Positions 1 to 8,758 of a stretch of DNA of 64,000 nt are shown here, in pieces; position 1 is the first letter of the stretch; each line of letters opens with the position of its first letter. The position numbers and the translations under genes are program-made. The DNA comes from Saksenaea vasiformis B4078. Lineage: Eukaryota; Mucoromycota; Mucoromycetes; Mucorales; Saksenaeaceae. The stretch covers positions 62,001 to 126,000 of the forward strand of contig JNDT01001565.1 of assembly GCA_000697055.1 (NCBI GenBank), written 5' to 3'. The notes beneath the pieces were generated by a model. The model did no database searches. It had not been told where the DNA came from and worked only from the letters and a program-made list of their open reading frames with translations.

Positions 1-40
<40 letters not shown>

Positions 41-1479
41 AGGCTTCGTGGTTGATGTGTCAGTCATTCATGTTTCTTTTTACTTAGGAAGTGCTTGAGT
101 GGTACCGAAGGGCTGTTCGTAATGTTCCTGTACGGTCTGGTCAACACGGACAGGAAAGGATTTTGGAGCCTCTTTATAAACTATGCTCTGCTTTAGTCAA
201 GTACTTGTATGCCGGAAAGATAGAGGTAAAGTGCAACCAAAAGAAGATGTATAACTCGGGTTAGCTCATGATGGACTACAGCCTGCCATTGTTTCTGAAT
301 TTCTTGCCGTTGGCACGGAGGAAGAGACTGCATCGAGTAATGTACCTCCTCCTCCTTCTTCTGATGCTCCCGCTGGTGCCCCTGTCCATGGTCCAAATCC
401 TCCTCCTACTCAGTACACCCCAGCAATCGACCAACTCATTCAATTCAACGCGCCCGTTGTGCAGGAAACAGGACGCCAGTATGCTCATCTTACGACAGAA
501 CAGGCAAATGCATATGACCTTATATTTAACAAACTTTCTGAAATACGAAAAATCGATAAACGCAAATGGCATCATCGACCAATCTACATGGTAAGTAAGC
601 GCTAACAAAAGAGGGAACGCTCTAAGTGCATGGGTTACGCTGTTAGCATGCTTGGATGTACTATTACGTTTACAAGAATGCAGAAAAAGCAAAGGCGGAA
701 CTATCACAGTTCTTTACTCTCAAGACAAATACCAAATCGCCAATCAGCATCTGGAAACCTGATTTTGAAAGGTAAAACAAAAGGTCATCCTTATCAACGA
801 TTTATAATGAAGTCATCCTTTTCTAGACCAGGAAAACATTTCTCCTACGTTTACAAATATACGCTTTTCTTTGTGGAATTGGCGAAAGCGTGCAAAGATG
901 TGGACACGCTCAAACAGCTATGCAAGAAAGCTCGTCGCGCTCAGACGGTTTTGCTGCATGACGAGAAGGTCTTTTCAACAGCCTACTCTGCCTATATTGA
1001 GGTAAAAAAGGGCTTTTTTGTATTTCCTGGATGACCAAAAAACAAAAAAAAAACTCACCGCTTGGTGTTAGATTGTGCAGCAGCAAGTAGCCAGTAGTCA
1101 TTTATCACAAGCGTGTCTAGATCGACTGACAAGCATGTCAGTCGATAAGCAACGGTTTGTCGAACGATGTCGCGATTGCGGTGCTGCCTTGGCCAAGCTG
1201 GCACCCAAACCAGAACTGGTCAGTAGTTTGCAAGACCTGCTCGATATCAGACGTTTGAGTCATGGACATATCTCCTCGGTTCCAGGGATAGACAATGTCA
1301 TAGCGCAGTTCTATGCTGAGTTGCTGTTTGAGAATAGTACTTTCCAAGAGTTCTGGGAAGCGGAGGCACAAAAAGCACTTGACAATTCCGAGACAGGAGC
1401 GTTACCGGATGAATCAAAAATTCGAATCACAACGGATTTACTCGTCGAGCAAGCCAAGAGTATATGTAATCAACCTTAG
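1..1479 (+). CDS. HIR3: HIR3/CABIN1 histone-chaperone subunit, C-terminal part (5' end outside window)
   Basis: Partial gene; five exons are visible: 88-225, 282-590, 647-771, 827-1001, 1072-1479 (385 codons with stop). Bases 1-87 are the end of an intron that begins with a 38-nt A run and ends TACTTAG. Diagnostic blocks of the Hir3/CABIN1 family are seen: KWHHRPIYM, then SIWKPDFERPGKHFSYVYKY, then a TLKQLCKKARRAQTVLL-like block. In the family this region is the C-terminal helical-repeat part of the scaffold subunit of the HIR/HIRA complex, which deposits H3-H4 independently of replication and represses histone genes in the nucleus. A proline-rich linker (about 307-420) precedes the first conserved block. 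All introns are GT-AG, 46-56 bp or similar. Identity is confident from the block order; the N-terminal TPR part is not in the window. Confidence 0.88.
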
Positions 1480-2197
1480 TTATCAATCATAAACATGTAA
1501 TTTCGCTTGGCCCTATATATTAAATTCTGTAAAGAGTATTGCGGAACCTGGCGTTGGAAATGTGATCTAAATTGCGCACTCAGGACTGTTTGTTCTACTA
1601 GCGTCTCTTTCGACACGTACTGTGCGGATGAAGAGCTTACTCAGTGGTTGTGATAGCTCCTGGAGTTGCAGTTTGCTCTATAGTGCCGGTCTTTTGTGGA
1701 TAAAAAAGCCTACCCCCTTTGCACCGAGGAAGTATTAGGTATACATCACGATTGCATCCATTCGACCGTTACTTTCATGCAATCTTACGAACTCCTAAAA
1801 GGTTTGCTCTCCATGAATAGGGGGGGTTGTCCCGCGCTGCTAAAGCTATGGGACTGCAACTTTTACGCTACTTTAAACAAACGATGCGTCTATGAAGAGC
1901 CAGATACTGTAGATGGGTTACTTTGGGACTGGAACCTATCTTAATCATGAAACATATTTACTCCTTCCGACGGAGCACTGAGAAGCGCGCCACTGGTCCA
2001 TTTGAATCCACTTCTCAGCGCAAAGAGGCATCCCTTTTCCAGTGCCAAATTTATTGCACTTGAATTTGATGCAAAAAACCTGTCTTTACTGCGGTGCCCA
2101 GACAAGACAATTTTCAACCAATCACGGAAAAAAAACTCTGCGGCATGTCGGGAAACAAAAAGCGAGTCCCAAATCGAGAGAAGTGTTGGAGTGAACG
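1480..2197. other. Intergenic, HIR3 3' flank and upstream region of the next gene
   Basis: About 700 bp with no ORF that resembles a known family. An 82-codon open frame on the plus strand (1696-1944) begins with a non-ATG codon and shows no domain. The region must contain the 3' UTR of HIR3 and the promoter of the phosphatase-like gene at 2198; I see no strong TATA box. Confidence 0.6.
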
Positions 2198-3475
2198 ATG
2201 ATGTTGGATGATCCGTCAACAGCCGATGTTCCTGGGGCCCAAGGACCGAGTGAATCATACCTCTCCATTGCTTCACAACCTTCGACCCGCTTAGCGGAAA
2301 AGCCCAAAAAGCCCAGACAGCTGCTTATACTGGATCTCAATGGCACCTTCGTTCAACGACAACGTCAACGCGGCATGTATGTGCGTCCATACGGCGACAA
2401 ATTCTTCGATTTTATTTTCAAGAACTTTCAGGTCATGGTGTGGAGTTCAGCACAGCCTCGATCAGTTGATAACATGTGCCGTATGTTTGGTCACCATCGA
2501 TCAAAACTCGTTCGCATGTGGGATCGTACCAAGTTCGGCTTGACACAAGAGCAATACCATCGCAAAACACTGACGATCAAAAATCTCGAGTTGGTGTGGG
2601 CAGAGCTAGAATTCGATGCCACTAATACTATTCTATTGGACGATTCACCGGCCAAATGTGTCTTGCAGCCTTACAACGGTGTCCATCTCCGGGAATTTGA
2701 TCATACTTCTCGAAAATTTCTGCAATATGGAGAAAGTGAACTGTACTGGGTGATGAAGTACCTGCGCAAGGTGCGTCAGGAAACCAACGTGGCCAACTAC
2801 ATACGTAGCCACGCCTACGTCAGTCCCGACCCCAAGGATACCGACCGTAATTCCTGGGAATGTAATCACTATCTCTTCGATAGCCCTCCTGGGTGTTATG
2901 GTGTCTACGATTTCGAAACAAAGCAACTTGTGGGCGGTAGCGATGATTATCCGTATGAGCAAGTCGACTATGGACGTGGCGACAACCATGGCCATCGAAA
3001 TGAGCATGGCCATCGGAACGAACACAGAAGTCAAAATGAGTATGGACATCCAAGTGGACGCACGCATCCAAGTCGGTATGAGCATCCAAATCGGTATGAG
3101 CATCCAAATCAGTATGAACACTTAAATCAGTATGAACACTTAAATCAGTATGAACACTTAAATCAGTATGGGCATCCAAGTGGACTTGGGCATCCAAATG
3201 GGTATGGACATCTGAATCAGTTTGAACCTGGATACAGAGAAAGTTACGATTACGGGAATAACTACGGATACGATGACAATTACGGATACGGAGATAATTA
3301 TGGAGATAATTACGCATATGGGGATGATTACGGGTATAGCGATAATCACGGATACCGAGACCCTTACGGATACCGAAACACTTACGGACACCGCGATAAT
3401 TACAGATACCGAGAAACTTACGGATACCGAGATGTATATGCACGTAGATACGATGGTGGTTACCACCACTACTAA
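2198..3475 (+). CDS. FCP1/NIF-domain (HAD) phosphatase-like protein with low-complexity Tyr/Gly/His tail
   Basis: Single-exon ORF of 425 aa starting ATG-ATG at 2198. Residues about 40-195 form an FCP1-homology (NLI-interacting factor, HAD superfamily) domain. The motif I region reads LLILDLNGTF (D46, N48, T50), motif II is WSS (82-84), and the acidic motif is LLDDSP (D148, D149). FCP1/SCP enzymes remove phosphate from protein substrates such as the RNA polymerase II CTD and use DxDx(T/V). Here the second Asp is Asn, so activity may be weak or altered; related fungal proteins with DLNGT are known to me only as uncharacterised NIF-domain proteins. Residues 250-425 are disordered and repetitive: first histidine/asparagine-rich EHPN/EHLN units, then Y-G-Y-x-D units. 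The stop lies 70 bp from the convergent GSK3 stop. The fold call is confident; the substrate is unknown. Confidence 0.85.
   Translation: MMLDDPSTADVPGAQGPSESYLSIASQPSTRLAEKPKKPRQLLILDLNGTFVQRQRQRGMYVRPYGDKFFDFIFKNFQVMVWSSAQPRSVDNMCRMFGHHRSKLVRMWDRTKFGLTQEQYHRKTLTIKNLELVWAELEFDATNTILLDDSPAKCVLQPYNGVHLREFDHTSRKFLQYGESELYWVMKYLRKVRQETNVANYIRSHAYVSPDPKDTDRNSWECNHYLFDSPPGCYGVYDFETKQLVGGSDDYPYEQVDYGRGDNHGHRNEHGHRNEHRSQNEYGHPSGRTHPSRYEHPNRYEHPNQYEHLNQYEHLNQYEHLNQYGHPSGLGHPNGYGHLNQFEPGYRESYDYGNNYGYDDNYGYGDNYGDNYAYGDDYGYSDNHGYRDPYGYRNTYGHRDNYRYRETYGYRDVYARRYDGGYHHY
3110..3163 (+). repeat. Three perfect 18-bp tandem units inside the low-complexity tail
   Basis: The 18-bp unit CAGTATGAACACTTAAAT is repeated three times without change, encoding QYEHLN three times, and is flanked by diverged units (QYEHPN, QYGHPS). 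Perfect units inside a degenerate array suggest recent slippage, so copy number may vary between strains. Confidence 0.9.
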
Positions 3476-3544
3476 AACAGCAGCAAAGAACAATCCAAAC
3501 AGCTTCCCTTTATATATATATTTTTGTATATATATATGTAGATA

Positions 3545-5141
3545 TTAAACCGGCAATGATGCTACACGCAATTTATCCAGCGGAATTGGTTCGAACTGAT
3601 GCACATCAATGCCTCTATAAAGTAGCTCTTCGTGGCAATGTGAGGGGATAAGTTTATGCAGCAAATCAGGGCGGATAGAGAGTTCTGACAGGGATGAGCG
3701 TACGCTTGATTTTGCTACCGTACTTCTTACCTTCACGTGTAAAATCGAACAATGGCGGTAAATCGCGGCCCGTTGCCATCTTTGTGTCTGAATTTCGTAG
3801 CTCATCAAAGAAAGGATGAACGAGGGCTTCACTTGCGGTCAGCCGTTCCTGCGGTTCGTATCGAAGAATTCGTGAGATGAGATCAACTGCCTCGGGCGGT
3901 GTCCTTAATCGGAAGATCTAAAGACGCTAAGTAAGTACCCGATGTTTCCCGAGTGCGCGCAAAGTCTTACTTTTGAAAAAGGGTGTGCTTTGACTTGAGG
4001 GAATTTATGATCGGTGTAATTAGGATTCATCCTTTCGATTTGTTCTTTAGAAGGGGCCCCTAGTACTTTGATGATTTCCACGAGCTGATCAATACCACTG
4101 TCTCCAGGGAATAGCGGTTGGCCCAACAGTAATTCTCCCATGACACATCCTGCGGACCAAATATCGATGCTTGTGCTATAGGCAGTTGCTCCAAAAATGA
4201 GCTCGGGTGCTCGGTAAAATCGCGAGCAAATGTAAGAGACATTAGGCTCACCCTCCACCAATACCTTTGCACTGTAATAAAGAGTTAAATGAGAGGGAAC
4301 ACGGCCAACGTGCTTACCTTCCAAAATCGCATAATTTTAATACACCTTTTACGGGGTGTACGAGCAAATTTTGTGGTTTAATATCGCGGTGGCATATGCC
4401 AAGCGTGTGAGAGTAAGCAAGAGCACGAAACAGTTGGTACATGTACAGTTTAACCAGTAGGACTGGTACATGTTGTCTGATTTTCGCATAATGGCGTGAA
4501 ACACGGTACACTGTCTCAGGCACGTACTCCATCACGAGATTTAAGTACACCTGATCTTTCTTAATGAAAAGAAAATGAGCATATGGGAAAGAAGGGGAGA
4601 AAACGAGTATGAAAGGGAGGGAGGGAGGGAGGGAGCGACAGAGAACTCGAATCGATTATACCTTTGGCTCGTCTTGACTGTAATAATAAGCTTTTAAAGC
4701 GCAAATGTTTGGATGGCTCAGTGACCGCATGATCTGCAATTCACGGTTCTGTCTGTCATGTCAGCAAAGCCCACGGATGAATAAGAGAACCCCTCTCTCA
4801 CTCTCTCTTCTTGTTTTTTTTAATATATACTTTAAAGCGTCTGTCCTGCAAGACTTTCTTAATAGCCGCATCCTCTCCACTGTTTGCGATTTTTGCTTGG
4901 TAGACTGTACCGAAGGAACCGTTGCCGACCAACTTTTGATGACTGTACTGTAGTTGGATTGTTTGTCCGGTACGACCATCCTTTGCACGTATTACCACGC
5001 CATCTAAAAATAATCCACAACAATAACTTGTTCAGCCCGTATTGTCTAAGCAAAAGAAAGGGACAAAAAAAAAGAAGGAAAAAAGAGAAAAGCAAAGCCT
5101 ACCGAGACCTCACCTGACGACTGGAACGGTGAACTCGCCAT
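3545..5141 (-). CDS. GSK3: Glycogen synthase kinase 3 (GSK3/shaggy family)
   Basis: Seven exons on the minus strand: 5114-5141, 4831-5003, 4662-4748, 4318-4559, 3971-4271, 3731-3917, 3545-3684; 385 aa. Seen in order: [12 protein letters not shown] (glycine loop), AAIKKVLQD (catalytic Lys), [14 protein letters not shown] (alpha-C), [25 protein letters not shown] (catalytic loop), LCDFGS (Mg-binding), [17 protein letters not shown] (activation loop with the GSK3-type Tyr before CSRFYRAPE), then [18 protein letters not shown]. This is a full kinase and clearly of the GSK3 class. Such kinases phosphorylate pre-primed Ser/Thr sites in metabolism, stress, cell-cycle and meiotic control. The 28-bp first exon (MASSPFQSS) carries the ATG at 5141. 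It is divergent from GDA1 with 424 bp between start codons. Near-certain call. Confidence 0.95.
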
Positions 5142-5565
5142 GTTCTTCTTTTTTCCTTCCTTCTTTATAGTAGAAAAAGCAGGTGCTTGTTAACTGACAA
5201 TTGGGAATCAAGATGTAGAACAGAAGGGAAAGAAAAAAAGAGAGAGAAAGAGAGAGAGAGTGTGTGTGTGTACCGTAGGCAGAGTGACGTTCGGTTCATT
5301 TCAAGGTTTCCTCAAACGGATAGGGTCCAGACTCAGGAGATGTTTTGATTGGCTGTACCTTATATTTTTTTATATGACTTTTGTGCCAGTTCGGTAACTG
5401 TCCCGTCCCTTTATTCACTTCCCCTTTCTCTCTTCTTTCTCTTCGCTGTTCCTTTCCTTTCATTCCCTCGTTTGAAATCGCAGACAGTTCCATTGTGGGA
5501 TAGTACATTAGCAACCAACGAAGAGTTAACACCAAACGAGATCCCCACTGGACGTGCTTTGCAAG
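5142..5565. promoter_or_regulatory. Divergent GSK3/GDA1 promoter region with GA and GT microsatellites
   Basis: The gap between the two start codons holds a purine tract about 5225-5260 (GAAA/GAGA) followed directly by (GT)n to about 5271 on the plus strand, and pyrimidine-rich runs about 5400-5470. No clear TATA box for either gene was found. Such GA/GT tracts often sit in nucleosome-poor promoters, but here that is inference. Confidence 0.5.
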
Positions 5566-7077
5566 ATGATGTCGACCACCACCAAAACACGGAAACACTT
5601 GTTTATCAAGTGTTTTCTGGGCGCCACGGCAACCTTATTGTTCCTCTACTTTTTATTTCCTAGACAGTCCGTGATGAGTTCTGTCCCGTCAGACCATACT
5701 GGTAAGCGATTTCCCTTTTCGTTGTACTGTCGCTAATCTTAGTAGCAAACAAACCGTCAGCTGCGGTGATTCCGTCAATGGATCAGTCCGAAAATACATC
5801 TTGTACCACCAAATATGCCGTCATGATCGATGCTGGATCCTCTGGCTCACGTGTGCACGTTTATCGCTTCAAGGTGTGCAATGAACCAGAGATGGAGAAC
5901 GAGGTCTTTGAGATGCTCAATCCGGGACTGTCATCGTTCGCCAAGAATCCACAGGCGGCAGCAGAATCACTAGATCCTCTGATGAAAGTGGCGCTTGAAA
6001 GTGTACCCGCTGATGTTCAATCATGCACACCTATTGCCGTCAAAGCTACAGCTGGTTTACGATTGCTGGGCAAAGACTCTAGCAGCGCAATCTTGAAAGC
6101 CGTGCGAGACCGTTTGGAAAACAACTACCCATTTCCGGTAGCCGATGTGTCGATTATGGATGGCAGCGATGAAGGTATATATTTAGGAAAGGAAATTCTT
6201 TGGAGTAGGTTCTTAAAAAGAAGGAATTTATATAGGTGTGTTTGCGTGGATCACTGTCAACTATCTACTGGGGAAGCTGAAGGGAGATCAGCAAGGAATC
6301 TCGGCTGCTGTGTTTGATTTGGGTGGAGCGTCGACTCAGATTGTTTTCGAACCAAACTTTAAAGGCGAAGAAGATATGGCGGAGGGTGATCACAAGTACC
6401 CTCTGCACTTTGGTCAAAACAACTATACATTGTATCAGCATTCTTATCTCGGCTATGGACTGAATGAAGCCCGACGACGAATTAAATTGGAGGCAGTCGA
6501 CATGTGGAAAGAAGAAGCACGACGAATGGGACACGTCTACCATCCTTGCTTGCCCAACAACTATAATGAAACGGTAGAATGGGAGTCGACCACGGTGGAG
6601 CTTATCGGTACAGGTGCAGGTGCAACTGAATGTCGTGCACTGGTTGAGGGTGTGTTCAATAAGGACAAAGAATGTACACAGACGCCTTGTGCATTTGATG
6701 GTGTGTACCAGCCGCCGCTTGCGGAAACGTTCCTTAAGCGTGACCTCTACACTTTCTCGTTTTTCTATGATCTGACACAGCCTCTTGGCATGCCCACTGA
6801 GTTTTCCGTGGCTGAGTTGGGCGAACTTGCTCAGCGTGTTTGCAGAGGCGAGAAAAGACCGTTCCTTCATGTCCCCGGCGCCGCAGAGCTTTTGGCCAGA
6901 GAACCTGACTACTGTATGGAACTGACCTACATTTACAGTTTGTTGCATTATGGCTATGATATTCCTTCCGAACGTCTAGTGCGAACGGCGAAGAAAATCC
7001 GTGATGCGGAAACTGGATGGTGCTTGGGTGCATCCATTGCCATGCTACACGAGAATCACCCATGCAGAAGCGCATAG
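5566..7077 (+). CDS. GDA1: Golgi guanosine-diphosphatase / nucleoside diphosphatase (GDA1/CD39 family)
   Basis: Exons 5566-5701, 5761-6174, 6236-7077; 463 aa. A short basic N-terminus ([11 protein letters not shown]) precedes one hydrophobic signal-anchor ([20 protein letters not shown]), giving a type II membrane protein. Apyrase conserved regions are seen in order: ACR1 [17 protein letters not shown]2 [12 protein letters not shown]3 DEG + [12 protein letters not shown] (split by the second intron), ACR4 [11 protein letters not shown], and a C-terminal region with paired cysteines. In yeast this enzyme hydrolyses GDP to GMP in the Golgi lumen so that GDP-mannose can be imported for glycosylation. 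An upstream in-frame GTG exists, but the ATG at 5566 is the first ATG. The gene is convergent with the cis-prenyltransferase, 164 bp between stops. GDA1 rather than YND1-type is preferred because there is only one membrane segment. Confidence 0.93.
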
Positions 7078-7241
7078 AAGTAACACATACCTTTTATTTC
7101 TCCATTCCCTTCCCTCTCGAACTGCACATTTTTTTTGTCAAAGCATATCTGCATTTTTTTTCTCTTTGTTCATAAAATTCTTGGTATTGCACACAAGGAC
7201 CCAAATTATTATGTATGTACGTAGTTGAACTGTATATTTTA

Positions 7242-8329
7242 TTATACCCGCATGTCTTGACCTTCATAGATCTGGTATTCTAGTAAGATGGGTAAAAACT
7301 TCCACAGAGAAAATTCTGGCCATAGACAATTTACAAACTGAACGTGACAACCTTTGCAGGCCTAAAAATAGATAACTAAATGTCGATAAACTTGCTCTTT
7401 TTTCTTCTTTTAGAGATGTCATTCCCTGCCACAACAGAAAATCACTAAGACGGATTTCTCCCGATGTTCTAATAATGATATCCACAGGAGGACAAGATGA
7501 CGTCCATAGTTTTTCTTGAATTGAAGATTCTGTGATTTCTCTGTTGGATCGTGCGACGTAGATCAGCTTCTATGTCAGTTGGATCTTATCCACTTACTCA
7601 GCTGTTTTAGCACCCTGTTCTACCATCCGCACATCCTCCTTGATCGCTTCTTTTATCTCATAACGTGCAGTATAGGGGCAGCAAATGTTGAATACACGCC
7701 TAAAGGGATGATGAGCACCATGAACATTTAGGAAGAGTAAACGGTACTTTGAATTGTTTTTTGTACGATCCATTACACTCCGTGTTAGGTCTGCAACGTC
7801 TTTTGGAAGGGCGTCGAGATCACCCAGGAAACGAACCCGGATTTGATACTCATCTATCAAAGCACTCAAGGAAGGCTTATGTTTCAGCGGCTGTAATGAT
7901 GGAATTGCAAAAGGAGCTTACTGGTATTCATTAAATCCACCAAAGGCCTCCCGAAATAGTTGCATCAAATAATCCACTTCATCTTTTGAACGTTTGAAGT
8001 TTTCAGTACTAAAAGCATAGGCGGTGACAACCTCGACATTGAGTTGCATGCAAAGCTCGAGCACCTTTTTTTTTTCACTCTCGTTGAATAAATGCACTAA
8101 ACAAGGTGACAAAACGTACTTTTTCGAGTTGACGAAATCCTTCATAATGACCGAATTTGGTACTCGATGCACCGTATTTACGAGCGAATCGGCGATTACC
8201 ATCAAGAATGAATCCTACATGGCGAGGAATCCGGCCTCGTTTGAGAACTGCTACAACCCCTCGCTCGAACAGATCCATTACACTGTTGTAAATAGCTACA
8301 AATGGGTTAAGGGATCTGTAACGTGGCAT
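7242..8329 (-). CDS. RER2: Dehydrodolichyl diphosphate synthase catalytic subunit (cis-prenyltransferase)
   Basis: Six exons: 8120-8329, 7922-8064, 7748-7864, 7598-7699, 7426-7540, 7242-7361; 268 aa, the normal size for Rer2/Srt1/DHDDS. Motifs: [17 protein letters not shown] (catalytic Asp in DGNRR), [47 protein letters not shown], and [10 protein letters not shown] near the C-terminus. The enzyme elongates farnesyl-PP with isopentenyl-PP in cis to make the dolichol precursor used in N-, O- and GPI-glycosylation at the ER. The start at 8329 gives a short hydrophobic/basic N-terminal helix typical of the family. The last intron (7362-7425) is odd: phase and family alignment require splicing right after TTGTGGCAG, but the intron begins GGAATG, not GT. 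The second intron has an acceptor preceded by ten adenines. RER2 versus SRT1 cannot be decided. Confidence 0.9.
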
Positions 8330-8758
8330 TGGAAGAAAAGAAAGGAGAAACGCACAGGGCAGAAGAAAACAGCGCCACTGCCTCTTTTGTTGAAATCCGT
8401 TTCCTTTTTTTTTTATCATTTTCACATGCCGCTTTGGCTCTAAAAGGGAAGATGAACGTGGCGAGGCACAAGAGGCGAACAGCGAGACAGTGACAGAGAG
8501 AGAATTCAGTTGAATTGAGAACAGGTGAGAATGCAGGTACGGTCGCGGGACCAACGCTCCGGATTTCCCTTTCTCTGTTACCCAGCCAATAAGTTTATTT
8601 TGACATTTTCTTTAAGAGGGAGGAATGAGTAAGTAAATTACAAATGAATAGTGAAAAAAAAAAGGTTCACATAACGCGGCTGTTCACTTGAGCCCAAGAA
8701 GAAAAGTTATATCTAAATTGCACAAGTCAGTTATGGAATATCCGAAGCCAAATATTCG
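8330..8758. other. Spacer between regulatory-domain gene and cis-prenyltransferase
   Basis: The region contains the promoter/5' UTR of the cis-prenyltransferase (reading left) and the 3' end of the preceding minus-strand gene. The frame stays open upstream of the chosen start to about 8554, with an alternative ATG near 8425, but that extension is low-complexity and not family-like. Confidence 0.5.

Noticed and set aside
2645..3443. Long minus-strand frames opposite the low-complexity tail of the phosphatase-like gene
   Set aside because: They are mirror frames of the repeat (HTDLSVHTDL-like); the plus frame has the HAD domain.
6265..6948. 227-codon minus-strand ORF inside GDA1
   Set aside because: It is antisense to the conserved apyrase regions and has no family character.
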